Positions 10,411 through 19,952 of a DNA stretch of 64,000 bases are shown here, piece by piece (position 1 is the first letter of the stretch; every line of letters begins with the position of its first letter). The DNA is taken from contig CAWGGJ010000008.1 in assembly GCA_963822175.1 (NCBI GenBank), positions 434,001 to 498,000 on the forward strand, read 5' to 3'. Source of the stretch: FEB-25 sp963822175 (GTDB lineage Bacteria > Chloroflexota > Anaerolineae > Anaerolineales > UBA4823). The notes below the pieces were generated by a model. That model searched no databases. It was not told the DNA's origin and saw nothing but the letters and a program-made list of their open reading frames with translations. The translations under genes and the position numbers were made by a program.

Positions 10411-10659
10411 GTGATGAAAGCTGCTGCTGATTATGCAAGTAGATCAGCGAAAGAGAAGTTTGGACAGGAATTAGATTATTCAGATCAGCGTATAAATATG
10501 CTAGAAGAACTTGTGAATTTGGCTTATAAGAGTTTTGTCAATCTCCGCAAGGACGAGAAGTCGAAAAGTGCGATTACTCGTACAGCAAATAACTGGGGCA
10601 GTGACCTGGGGGAGTATATTCGGCTAAAGTGGGGGGATTCTGGATACTTAATGACTTAG
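10411..10659 (+). CDS. Small hypothetical protein, possibly frameshifted near its 3' end
   Basis: An 82-residue frame starting with GTG then ATG (10411/10414). The frame is open upstream to 10378. The product is soluble and helical (KFGQELDYSDQRINMLEELV). No ribosome binding site is clear. Adding one base to the GGGGGG run at 10631-10636 would change the ending to a WGGFWILNDLERF-type tail that stops at 10682. I find that tail more protein-like than the annotated one, so a one-base loss here is possible. No family is recognised. It sits just after the broken DUF3592 gene in a decaying-looking stretch. Confidence 0.45.
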   Translation: MMKAAADYASRSAKEKFGQELDYSDQRINMLEELVNLAYKSFVNLRKDEKSKSAITRTANNWGSDLGEYIRLKWGDSGYLMT

Positions 10660-10791
10660 AGCGCTTCATTTCAATAAAATAAACTGTATTCATTTCTCTT
10701 CGTTTTTTCTGAAATGAATATATATTCCAGTTGGGATGGGCTGATTACAGTGATTCTCGCTAATGATCAACCACTTTATGAATTTTAATAG

Positions 10792-10984
10792 TCCCCTTGG
10801 TGCCCTTTGTGTCCTTCCTGTTAAACCTTTTTCCCAAATTCACCCATCCGCAGGTGGATTGGGATGGATTAGGGTAAGCTAACCTGTGGGCACCGACTTA
10901 TAATTATACAAAATCCCCTTGGTGATCTTAGAGACCTTTGTGACCTTAGTGTTTTATATTTTCTTAAAATTTCACCCATCCATG
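10792..10984. repeat. Two diverged copies of an intergenic repeat
   Basis: Copy one (about 10792-10850) and copy two (about 10913-10980) both begin TCCCCTTGGTG and end TTCACCCATCC. In between each has CTTTGTG/CCTT-rich sequence and a T-rich patch. The second copy ends about 30 bp before the nadC start. Together they fill the 350 bp gap between the small hypothetical gene and nadC. No other gene is seen in that gap. Confidence 0.5.
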
Positions 10985-11010
10985 CGGTACAATTGGTCGA
11001 GAGGATTTCC

Positions 11011-11946
11011 ATGAGCGAACTAGACTATCAGCTTCATATGCGTTTTGAATTATGTAAAACTGTCCTCCCCGCGGAGCTGCAGCACCCCTCGGTGCTGCAG
11101 TTGCTCCAGATGGCTCTGGCGGAGGACCTCTCTGCAGATGCCAGCCTGGCTGCCTTTCGCGGTCAGCTGGCGGACGGGGATATCACTGGCTTGGCAACGA
11201 TTTCATCAAATAATCCACTCAGCGGTTATTTTCGTGCCAAGGCGAACGGTGTGGTGGCCGGGTTACCGGTGGCTCAGGTGATATTTAACTTGGTTAATCC
11301 CGCCATCTCCTTCAGGAATTCGACTAAGGATGGAAGCGTTGTGCAGAAAGGCGCAGTACTGGCACAGGTGCAGGGGGATGGCAGGGCATTGCTGGCCGGT
11401 GAGCGCACTGCCCTCAACCTGCTCTGCAGGATGTCTGGCATAGCCACGCTGACCTACATGTTCGTCCAGGCGGTGAAACATACCAAGGCGGTTATCCTGG
11501 ACACGCGCAAGACCGGACCTGGTCTGCGCTACCTGGATAAATATGCCGTCCGCATGGGGGGTGGACAGAATCACCGCATCGGATTGTTCGACATGGTACT
11601 GGTCAAGGACAACCACATCATGGCGGCTGGAGGCATCACCCCGGCGGTGAAGCGGGTGCGTGAGATGTACGCTGACCGCTACCAGATCGAAGTGGAGGTG
11701 AAGAACCTGGCTGAGCTTGAGGAAGCCATCAACCTGAAGGTTGACCGGATCATGCTGGATAATATGGACATCGAAGCCATGCACAGGGCTGTACAGGTGA
11801 CCAGCGGTCGCATTCCGCTGGAGGCATCCGGCAATGTTAACCTGAACAACGTGCGGCAGATCGCGGAAACGGGTGTGGATTTTATCTCTTCAGGCACTCT
11901 CACCCACTCTGCCCCAGCACTTGACATCAGTATGAAAATAGGATAG
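11011..11946 (+). CDS. nadC: Nicotinate-nucleotide pyrophosphorylase (carboxylating)
   Basis: Quinolinate phosphoribosyltransferase turns quinolinate and PRPP into nicotinate mononucleotide, CO2 and PPi, the third step of de novo NAD synthesis. I start at ATG 11011, behind GAGAGGA; the frame extends to a TTG at 10993 without better support. The 311 residues are slightly longer than the usual 280-290, mostly from a loose N terminus. Visible hallmarks are the LLAGERTALNLL helix, the ILDTRKTGPGLR phosphate-binding stretch, the GGGQNHRIGLFD motif, VKDNHI, and EASGNVNL near the C terminus. nadA and nadB follow directly, so this is the head of a nadC-nadA-nadB operon. Confidence 0.95.
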   Translation: MSELDYQLHMRFELCKTVLPAELQHPSVLQLLQMALAEDLSADASLAAFRGQLADGDITGLATISSNNPLSGYFRAKANGVVAGLPVAQVIFNLVNPAISFRNSTKDGSVVQKGAVLAQVQGDGRALLAGERTALNLLCRMSGIATLTYMFVQAVKHTKAVILDTRKTGPGLRYLDKYAVRMGGGQNHRIGLFDMVLVKDNHIMAAGGITPAVKRVREMYADRYQIEVEVKNLAELEEAINLKVDRIMLDNMDIEAMHRAVQVTSGRIPLEASGNVNLNNVRQIAETGVDFISSGTLTHSAPALDISMKIG

Positions 11947-11999
11947 ATTAAGTCCAGAATCCGTGAACGAAATACGGGTTTTGAAATGGAGCAAGGTTT

Positions 12000-13058
12000 A
12001 TGTCTGTAGAAAGCATGTATGAAGAAATGAAAAGCAAGCTCAGCAAAGTGGTTCCGGATGTTGAGCTGCGTTATAAAGCCGAGCTGGCTGAAGAGATCAA
12101 CCAGCTGAAAAAAGAAAAGAATGCAGTCATCCTGGGGCACAATTACATGGAGCCAGCGTTGTTCTACTCCATCCCCGATTTCCGCGGCGACTCGCTGGAC
12201 TTAGCCCGCAAAGCAGCCCAGACTGACAAGGACATTATCGTCTTTTGCGGGGTGCGCTTTATGGCCGAGACGGCCAAACTGCTCAACCCGACGAAAACCG
12301 TGCTGCTGCCTTCCGAAAAAGCGGGTTGCAGCCTGGCTGCCAGCATCACCGCTGAAGATGTGCGCCAGCTACGCTTGCGCTACCCGGGTGTGCCGGCAGT
12401 GGCATATGTGAATACCTACGCCGATGTGAAAGCTGAAGTGGATATCTGCTGCACCTCCAGCAATGCCAATGCAGTGGTTGAATCCCTGCAATCCGACACG
12501 GTCATCTTCCTGCCGGATGAATACCTGGCGCGCAATGTAGCCAGAGAAACCGGCAGGCATATCATCTTTCCTACCCTGCAGGGCGATGGGGATGGCGCTT
12601 TCTCCACAACGCTGGATTACCAGCCGGTGAGGCAGGAGACGATGATCGGCTGGCATGGGCGCTGTGAGGTGCATGAGAAGTTCACGGTTAAGGATATTGA
12701 GACGGTCCGCCAACAGTTCCCCGATGTGGTGGTGCTCACCCACCCCGAGTGTAGCCCTGAAGTGGTAGCGGCTTCTGACTTTTCAGGCGGCACAAATGCC
12801 ATGATCCGTTATGTACAGCAGACCAACGCTCCACACTACCTGGTGCTTACGGAGTGTGCCATGGGCGATAACATCGCTGCTGCCAATCCGGATAAGGAGA
12901 TGCTGCGCCTCTGTATGGTGCGCTGCCCGCATATGAACACGATTACCATGGAAGACACGCTCAAGAGCCTCCAGCTGAACCGGTATGTGATCGATATCCC
13001 GGAAGAGATCCGGGTACGCGCTGCCCGCTCAGTGGAGCGCATGATCGCCATTGGCTGA
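12000..13058 (+). CDS. nadA: Quinolinate synthase
   Basis: NadA condenses iminoaspartate with dihydroxyacetone phosphate to quinolinate, using a [4Fe-4S] cluster that is oxygen sensitive. The 352 residues match the NadA family. Visible features are the first repeat (ILGHNYMEPA), Cys in VFCGVRFMAETAKLL, the HPECSPEV motif and the third ligand region RCPHMNTITMEDTL. Three cysteines in these positions are the expected cluster ligands. ATG at 12000 follows GGAGCAAGG. It lies 53 bp after nadC, and its stop is 16 bp before the preferred nadB start. Confidence 0.95.
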   Translation: MSVESMYEEMKSKLSKVVPDVELRYKAELAEEINQLKKEKNAVILGHNYMEPALFYSIPDFRGDSLDLARKAAQTDKDIIVFCGVRFMAETAKLLNPTKTVLLPSEKAGCSLAASITAEDVRQLRLRYPGVPAVAYVNTYADVKAEVDICCTSSNANAVVESLQSDTVIFLPDEYLARNVARETGRHIIFPTLQGDGDGAFSTTLDYQPVRQETMIGWHGRCEVHEKFTVKDIETVRQQFPDVVVLTHPECSPEVVAASDFSGGTNAMIRYVQQTNAPHYLVLTECAMGDNIAAANPDKEMLRLCMVRCPHMNTITMEDTLKSLQLNRYVIDIPEEIRVRAARSVERMIAIG

Positions 13059-13074
13059 CGGGGAGATCGAGGAG

Positions 13075-14706
13075 ATGCAAACTGACGTACTCATCATAGG
13101 CTGCGGGATCGCAGGGGCTACCGCAGCTTTGAAGCTAGCCAGGGATTCACAGCGTCACATAACCCTGATCACCCGCGCAGAAGAAGCCTCCGATAGTAAT
13201 TCCAACTATGCCCAGGGGGGGATTGTCGGGCGTGGCCCGGATGACAGTGTTGAATTATTGGAAGAGGATATCCTGGTTGCTGGAGCGGGTCTTTCATATC
13301 CTCCAGCTGTGAGGCTGCTGGCTGAACGCGGTCCGGAGCTGCTCAATGAAATCTTGATTGGGCAGACCGGGTTGGAATTTGACCAGGATGAAGAAGGTCA
13401 CCTGAAGATGGGCCTGGAAGCTGCACATTCCCGCAGACGGATATTGCACGTCGGGGATGGTACCGGTGCAGCTATCATGCAGGCGTTGCTGCGCAAGCTG
13501 GGCGACTTTCCCAACATCAGCCTGTTGAACCAGCACACCGTGGTAGACCTTATCACCTTCCCCCACCATGCCACCGACCCGCTGGCAGTGTACCAGTCCC
13601 TCACCTGCCACGGGGCGTATGTGTTTAACCAGCTTTCACGCCGGGTGGTACCGATCCTTGCCAGGCAAACCATCCTGGCAACCGGCGGCATTGGGCAGAT
13701 CTACCTGAACACAACCAATCCCATCGGGGCACGTGGAGATGGCGTGGCGATGGCGTACCGGGCTGGGGCGATCATCATCAACGCTGAATATGTCCAGTTC
13801 CACCCCACCGCGTTGATATCCACCGCCACAACGAAGTTCCTGATCAGTGAAGCAGTGCGTGGGGAGGGGGGCATCCTGCTCACACCCCAGGGGAAGCCAT
13901 TCATGGAACGCTACTCCCCAGAATGGAAGGACCTAGCACCCCGTGATATCGTCGCCCGGGCGATTTACTCCGAAATGGTCGACAAGGGTTACCCGTACGT
14001 TCTGCTGGATATCGCCTCCCACCAGTCTGCCGATTATTTAAAAGAGCGCTTCCCCCACATTTATGCCACCTGCCTGGAGCAGAACATTGACATCACCCGC
14101 CAGCCCATCCCGGTGGTGCCTACAGCGCATTACTTCTGTGGGGGTGTGCAGGTGGATCTATCCGGGCATACCAGCATCCCCAACCTGTATGCCGTGGGTG
14201 AGGTGAGCTGTACGGGTGTGCATGGTGCCAATCGCCTGGCATCCACATCTCTCCTGGAAGGGCTGGTGTGGGGCGTGCAGGCCGCTGAGGATATCCAAGC
14301 CCAATCGCCCGGTAAACTGCTCATTGAAAATGACATTCCAGAATGGAATGATAGCGGCTTGATCTATGATGGTGACCCTAATCTGATCCAGGGGGATATG
14401 CAAACGGTGCGCAACCTGATGTGGCACTACGTTGGTTTGGTACGCAGTGAATACCGTTTGAACCGTGCTATCCGTGACTTGCGCCAGATCTGGCTTGATA
14501 TTGAGGAGTTTTACCGCAAGACACGCCTTAGTGATGGGCTGATCGGTTTGCGCAACAGCGTGCAGACCGCGTTGATCGTGGCGTACGCCGCCCACCGAAA
14601 CAGGGTGAGCCGCGGCTGCCATTATCGCGAGGACGAGCACCCGCAGGCGAAGACTGGTTCACCACCTGAATCTGCCAATGTCAAGCTGAGCGGGGGGTTG
14701 CAGTAA
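13075..14706 (+). CDS. nadB: L-aspartate oxidase
   Basis: NadB oxidises L-aspartate to iminoaspartate for NadA, with FAD as cofactor and oxygen or fumarate as acceptor; in an anaerobe fumarate is likely. I prefer ATG 13075, which gives the usual start MQTDVLIIGCGIAGATAA; an upstream TTG at 13051 would overlap nadA. The dinucleotide-binding motif is GCGIAG near residue 10. Further signs are NYAQGGIVG, the FAD/substrate region ATGGIGQIYLNTTNP, QFHPTAL, EAVRGEGG, and the GVHGANRLASTSLLEG block. The 543 residues fit the family. The C-terminal tail after about 520 is unconserved-looking. The gene converges with the GH5 gene, only 3 bp away. Confidence 0.95.
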   Translation: MQTDVLIIGCGIAGATAALKLARDSQRHITLITRAEEASDSNSNYAQGGIVGRGPDDSVELLEEDILVAGAGLSYPPAVRLLAERGPELLNEILIGQTGLEFDQDEEGHLKMGLEAAHSRRRILHVGDGTGAAIMQALLRKLGDFPNISLLNQHTVVDLITFPHHATDPLAVYQSLTCHGAYVFNQLSRRVVPILARQTILATGGIGQIYLNTTNPIGARGDGVAMAYRAGAIIINAEYVQFHPTALISTATTKFLISEAVRGEGGILLTPQGKPFMERYSPEWKDLAPRDIVARAIYSEMVDKGYPYVLLDIASHQSADYLKERFPHIYATCLEQNIDITRQPIPVVPTAHYFCGGVQVDLSGHTSIPNLYAVGEVSCTGVHGANRLASTSLLEGLVWGVQAAEDIQAQSPGKLLIENDIPEWNDSGLIYDGDPNLIQGDMQTVRNLMWHYVGLVRSEYRLNRAIRDLRQIWLDIEEFYRKTRLSDGLIGLRNSVQTALIVAYAAHRNRVSRGCHYREDEHPQAKTGSPPESANVKLSGGLQ

Positions 14707-14709
14707 TTA

Positions 14710-16587
14710 TTACGGCTTGATCGTGATCGTGTGCACCTTACGCTCCGCATCAGGCCAGTACAACAGTAGCTGTTGCGAATACTTGATCTCGTACCTGCCG
14801 TCACTCACCCTGATCGAATAGCCATGCGGATATTGATAATTAGGGACGTAGATCTCAGTGGGGGCTGAGATCGCCGGATCATGCCTGAATTTCATCTTGA
14901 AGACACGCTTGAAGGGATTGAAGTTTGCCTGGAGCAGCTCTCCGGCGGTCGCCATCGGGTATGGGCGGACCACGGCCTGGAGTGCACGCCCACCCGAGTT
15001 GATATCCCTTGGATCGGTGCGCTGGTCAACGCTGTATATCGACAGGTCTTCATCATTCCACAGGTCACCGTGCAGGTTGGTATTATCCGGGGTGTAGTTC
15101 CACAGGGTGAAATTAACCAGGTTATCTTCGACTGCCTGCATCGTGCGCTGTAAGGCTTTCACCTGGATGCTGAAGTCACCGGTTTGGTAGGCACGCTTCT
15201 CGTGAAGATCGAATGAAATCCCGGTTTCACCCAGCACGAATGGCACACCACCAAGTTGTTGATCGGCGTGGTGTTTGATCGTCGCAATCTGCTTGCGGAA
15301 GGATCTTCGAATGGCAGGAGCAGTAAAGACGATTTTGTGACTGAAACTGTTCACTGCAATATGAGGAGTGTATTCTTTCTTTACCAGCACGAATGCATCA
15401 TACCAGTGTGCAGCATAAACAACGTTTTTAATATCCCCAACACCCTGTTCATATTGGGGGATGTCAGGCTCCGCCTCAATAAAGATCAACGCTTCGGGGT
15501 GGATACTGTTGATCGCTTCACCGAAACGATCATTAAAAACCCGGTAGTAATCTCGCGTGAACTCAACCGGCTTGCCATTAACCTGGGTGAAATAATCCGG
15601 CTTCAGCAGATGCGGCGTCCCTGATTGGTCGAAGTCCCACACACCGTGCTGCTTCCAGATGCAATCATTTCCAGGCAACCAGGCTCGCTGGCGAGCTTCA
15701 TTTACCATGCGGGTGCTGGTCTTTTTAATGCTTACCAGGCCGAGGGACCAAAAATCGACCTCCTGTGGCAAGCCAGCCCCGAGCAGCATGGATTGGTATG
15801 GCGTGGGGGATGCATCTAAATTGATGGGTTCTCCAGCAGAGTTGAGGTCTTTCCACCCAATATAACCACTGGATGGTTCGTTCAACGTGTCGTAGCCGAT
15901 CACATTAGGCAGGTCTTTTATGCGCATAGCCACCTGTTGGATGGACTTGAAATAATGCCTCCAAAGGTACTCCTGGGCAGGTTCATTTTCGATTTTTACA
16001 CTCGGGGCAAAATCATTCCCAGCAAAGAACAGGGTGAACATGGTGGCAGAGGCCAATTTACGCGCATTGGATGACCAGATCATCCTGGGGTAGGGTCCGG
16101 GATGGGTGGCATGCACGATGGCAGCACCAGTCTCAGCGAAGTGGGTGATATCGAATCCAACTGCTTCAAGCGTCCAGCCAGGGGCGCCATCCCCACCGGA
16201 AAAGCGGCTCCAAACATCCTGGTGGGGGTCGATGAACAGGTTGAAGCCGTACTTTCCAGCCAGTTTCACCACTTCAGCGATATAGTCGAGGTACTCTTCA
16301 TCATAAATGCCAGGGCCGGCATGCTCAATAGCTTCCCAGGTGATCAACAGGCGCAGAAAGTTGTAGCCCCACTCACGCAGCCGGGTCAGGTGCTCATCAG
16401 CCTGATCCAAGGGAAAGGGACGCCCAACAAATGAGACATTGCGATGGTCGAAGAAACCTTCGCGGATATACGTTGCACCATCAGGTTTATATGGGACCTT
16501 GCTGCTGCCACTCAGGTTAACCCCATGCAGCATCAATCTGCGACCGAGACGATCAATAAAGTGTGTTCCGTGGGTGTGAATGTTCAT
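14710..16587 (-). CDS. GH5-family endoglycoceramidase/steryl-glucosidase-like hydrolase
   Basis: A protein of 625 residues on the minus strand; ATG at 16587-16585 follows ACGGAG. The TIM barrel begins with LHGVNLSGSSK and continues with GYNFLRLLITWEAIE and FIDPHQDVWSRF. The acid/base motif is DTLNEPS (Glu237) and the nucleophile motif is VLGETGIS (Glu454), the clan GH-A pair. The layout is that of GH5 endoglycoceramidase-like proteins (subfamily 12 type), which cut glucose or oligosaccharide from glycolipids. A C-terminal beta domain (about 535-625) follows. No signal peptide is seen, so glycolipid or glucoside cleavage inside the cell is the simplest inference. It is the only convincing minus-strand gene in the window. 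Confidence 0.85.
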   Translation of the reverse strand: MNIHTHGTHFIDRLGRRLMLHGVNLSGSSKVPYKPDGATYIREGFFDHRNVSFVGRPFPLDQADEHLTRLREWGYNFLRLLITWEAIEHAGPGIYDEEYLDYIAEVVKLAGKYGFNLFIDPHQDVWSRFSGGDGAPGWTLEAVGFDITHFAETGAAIVHATHPGPYPRMIWSSNARKLASATMFTLFFAGNDFAPSVKIENEPAQEYLWRHYFKSIQQVAMRIKDLPNVIGYDTLNEPSSGYIGWKDLNSAGEPINLDASPTPYQSMLLGAGLPQEVDFWSLGLVSIKKTSTRMVNEARQRAWLPGNDCIWKQHGVWDFDQSGTPHLLKPDYFTQVNGKPVEFTRDYYRVFNDRFGEAINSIHPEALIFIEAEPDIPQYEQGVGDIKNVVYAAHWYDAFVLVKKEYTPHIAVNSFSHKIVFTAPAIRRSFRKQIATIKHHADQQLGGVPFVLGETGISFDLHEKRAYQTGDFSIQVKALQRTMQAVEDNLVNFTLWNYTPDNTNLHGDLWNDEDLSIYSVDQRTDPRDINSGGRALQAVVRPYPMATAGELLQANFNPFKRVFKMKFRHDPAISAPTEIYVPNYQYPHGYSIRVSDGRYEIKYSQQLLLYWPDAERKVHTITIKP

Positions 16588-17447
16588 GGGTGCTCCGTAA
16601 TAACTGATTATCTATCACCAGGATTTTGTTTTCCGCAACTGGGCGAGGATAGGAAGTACGAACCCTACCCTAAAATCGTTTCGAAAATTATATCTCAATT
16701 GGGTGGCTTGGTTCAACTTCACCAAGGCCTTGCCGAGAGTCAGGTTTATATGACGGTGACAAGTTGAAGGCAATGTACATAGGATGGTTCATAATTTGGT
16801 TTAGTGATATATCAACTTTTACAGTCCTAAAATTCAGGAGAGTAAACCTGGTCAAATGATCTCCAATCAGTCGGGTCGTGCAGATCCAATATATATAGCT
16901 CGATTTCGAACTAATGGCGTCCGGGTTATGAGTGATCATATCCAACCTGCTCCGCAAGCAGGCATCACTACATACCGACTGGCCGCTGCTTGTAAAGCCA
17001 TGTTGAAATAATGAATGCTCCTCGGATGCCAATGATCACCATCGCAGTTTATCGCTGGGATCATGCTGGCCTCGATGCAGCTAACCCTTGAGCATGTTCG
17101 ATCGGCCGGCATGATACGCTTATTGCTCCGCTTAAACCCGATCTACCTCAGATGCACTGCGTCATACCGTGATTGCCAAACTATTGATGGGACCATCTCC
17201 CTAGACGCAGAGAATTACTCACGCCTGGTGTCCTGTAATAACCGCCTGAAGTGCGGGTACATGTTTATCGGTTTGCGCATTTTAAGTGAAACAAGATCTG
17301 CGCGTGATGTCTTCATTTCTAGGACTGTGCTAATCTGATCTTGTTAACTGAGGGCAATTTTGTAATCCTGGGTTGAACGATAATTTATCAAGAGATTTAG
17401 TCATGTAGAAATTTCTTGTAAAATAACCTCATCGTTATCCCACCAAC
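16588..17447. other. Gene-free stretch between divergent genes
   Basis: About 860 bp between the GH5 start and the first LuxR-like gene. The short open frames here (for example 16688-17032 minus and 17063-17338 plus) lack ribosome binding sites and look random in composition. The stretch must contain the promoters for both flanking genes, but I cannot place them with confidence. Confidence 0.5.
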
Positions 17448-18985
17448 ATGCCTCACCAGGATCATATTCTTCTGCAGACCAAGCTGCATCAGCCACACAT
17501 CTCAAGGGCTTTGATCGATCGTCCCCGCTTATTCGAGCTCCTCAATACTGCCATTGACTACCCAGTGACCATGATCTGTGCACCGGCAGGATACGGGAAA
17601 ACCACCCTGGTAGGCTCCTGGCTTAATTATATATCTACTGGACGGAGCGAGAGGGTGACTTCCATTTCTTCAGCATGGCTCTCATTGGATGAAGAAGAAA
17701 GCGACTTCAATCTCTTTTTGCGTTATTTTATCGCTGCATTACGTACGATTTTTCCGGATGCATGCGAAGAAACCCTGATGTTACTTCAGGCAAGTCAGCC
17801 ACCTCCAAAAGCTGTTTTCTATGCTACGTTGAGTAACGACCTCGATAACCTTTCTGGAGAAGCATTTTTTGTATTGGATGACTACCAGTTCATCCGGGGA
17901 AAGAGGTGCATGAACTACTCGGTTAGCTGGTCCATCACTGGCCAAAACCCTTGCACTTGGTGCTGATCTCGCGAATTGATCCACCCCTTCCACTGACCAC
18001 CCTACGCGCTAAGAGAAAAATTCTTGAAATCCGCACCCAGGACCTGCGCTTTTCCCCGCAGGAGACTACCTCCTACCTGGATCTGGCGCAGTTTTTTCAT
18101 CTAAACGAGCACACCTTGGAGCTTGTGAATGAGCGTTTTGAAGGCTGGCCAGCTGGTTTGCATCTGGCAGCGCTTTCTTTGCGTTCCACAGGCAGTCAGG
18201 AAACCGTTCAACTTGCTTTATCCAGCGAGGACGCCAACATTACCGGGTACCTGGTAGATGAGGTGCTGACCCACCAATATCCTGTTATCCAATCGTTCTT
18301 GTTGAAGACATCAATTCTGGATCGCTTTTGCGCTTCTCTTTGTGAAGCCGTCATTGGGGAGATCGATGACATATGGAATGTGCGTTCCTGCCTGGATTGG
18401 ATCGAACACTCCGAGCTGTTCCTCTCACCCCTGGACAGTCGCCGGGAATGGTACCGCTACCACCATTTATTCCAAGAACTGTTTCAGCAGAGATTATTCA
18501 TCGAGATGACGCCTGACCAGGTGAACAACCTGCATCGCCGCGCTTCAGCCTGGTTTGAAGAGCATGGGTTGTTGGATGAAGCCTTACACCATGCCCAGGC
18601 AACTGGAGATTTTGCCTGGCAGCACGACAGATGAGTGCTGGTTTGCGCGATGTGATCAACCGGGAGGACCGGCTGGCACTCGAGCGCTGGCTGCGCATGT
18701 TACCGGAAGAGTTGATCCAGCGACAGCCGCAGTTGTTGATGATCAAGGCCTGGGCGTTCCAGTTTTCATGGAGATTAGACCTGCAGGTACAGGTGATTAG
18801 GCAGATAGAAGACCTGTTGGTTGCAGAAGAAGGCACCTCACTGCCGGCGGATGAACTGCAGCTCCTGCACGCCCAGATCTTCCTGTTGAAAGCTCAACAG
18901 GCATATTTGACCAACCAGCCGAATGTTTCGATCGAATTATGCTATCAGGCATTGGAACTCCTGCCATTATCGTGGACATTTGGGC
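17448..18985 (+). pseudogene. MalT/LuxR-family ATP-dependent regulator, degraded and truncated
   Basis: The protein starts like its paralogue at 39.7 kb (ILLQTKLHQP, Walker A CAPAGYGKTTLV, VLDDYQFIRG). It is broken several times. Near 17905 a missing base shifts the frame. The restored frame then meets TAG (about 17932) where the paralogue has GAG. The frame resumes with LVLISRIDPPLPL and runs to 18634. A second missing base, near 18617 (GATTTTGCC, where GATTTTGACC restores LAARQM), shifts it again. The frame from 18631 continues with REDRLALERWLRMLPEEL to LLPLSWTF, where similarity to the paralogue stops. The rest of the TPR-like part and the HTH domain are gone, so no DNA-binding domain remains. 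Family role: ATP-dependent activators of the MalT class. A dead gene is very likely. Confidence 0.8.
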
Positions 18986-19624
18986 ATGACGCTATCAACC
19001 CGGACAGCATGAAGATCGTAGTATCCGAGTTCGACTACAGCCAGACCCAGGTGGTCTACAACGAAAATGGCGTGAAGGTGACCTCGTTCCCTGTTGTCCA
19101 TGCTCTCAGTGGTGCCGTTGGCTATCGTCTCGACTTTGCCGGCCTGTCTTTCGGATTCTCGGGTGATACGCGCGCATGTAAGCCGCTCGTGCGGGCCTGT
19201 GAGGGTGTCGACCTGCTCATCCATGAGTGCTTCCCACCCGCCGCGGCGCTTGCTGCTGCTTCGGGGCTCTCCATAGAGCGAGCGACGATCGCCCTGAATG
19301 CTGCTCACACCTCGCCTACGGCTGCCGGCAAGGTGTTCGGACTGGTAAAACCACGCGTGGCCGGTCTATACCATACCTTACTCTCGCCCCAGGTCATCCA
19401 GATGGTCTTCTCGGAGCTAAGCAGCGTGTATAACGGCCACGAAGTCCAGACCCAGGATCTGATGGTGATCAACATTAAGGAAGGAAGCAATGGTCGCTTG
19501 TCAGGCAAATCAATTTGACCAGTTACCTCCACCGCCAGGAGTGCAGCGCGTGGCCTTTTCACCCCTTGCAGTGCCACCACCAGGCTGGTGGGCTGAGGCA
19601 CTCATCCCGCTAGACCAGGTATGA
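18986..19624 (+). pseudogene. C-terminal part of an MBL-fold metallo-hydrolase, fused to the dead regulator
   Basis: From about 18986 the frame 18631-19518 changes from regulator to MBL fold: NPDSMKIVVSEFDY, VVHALSGAVGYRLDF, the GFSGDTR strand, LLIHECF and AAHTSPTAAG, as in ribonuclease Z or arylsulfatase-like MBL proteins. The N-terminal metal motif HxHxDH is absent, so this piece alone cannot bind both metals. Near 19487 one extra G shifts the frame; the +1 frame then reads AMVACQANQFDQLPPPPG and ends at 19624 with LIPLDQV. The join suggests a deletion that removed the 3' end of the regulator and the 5' end of the hydrolase gene. Confidence 0.7.
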
Positions 19625-19952
19625 CATTGCTCCTGGATGCTCATCATCATACTACTTTACTAGGCAAAAAAGCTTTCCAGCAATAATGTAATTACTTATT
19701 ACAACTACGGAAAAACTTATTCAAAGAAAATTCCTGCCTCTACATTTCTTGGAGAAGGTAGAGCCAGGAAAGGGATTATTGGGGTTGTCCCCTGAAAAAT
19801 GCATTAGGTGCATCCTCTGGCCAACATCGGGTTATAATGTACAGGTTGTCTGAATTTGTTGGTCTCGAAATAAAAAATCAATAACCAATCCACAAGACTG
19901 GGATGATCCCCACAAATTCGTAAGTATCATCATGATTTTAAAGAGATGAGCT
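19625..19952. other. Intergenic stretch upstream of the first SulP gene
   Basis: About 330 bp with no convincing gene, RNA or terminator. It lies between the MBL remnant and the first SulP gene, so it should carry the promoter for the SulP/arylsulfatase genes, but I cannot place it. Confidence 0.4.

Noticed and set aside
16688..17032. Minus-strand 114-residue frame in the gap after the GH5 gene
   Set aside because: Composition looks random, no ribosome binding site and no recognisable motif.
17063..17338. Plus-strand 91-residue frame before the first LuxR-like gene
   Set aside because: No ribosome binding site and no motif; likely chance.
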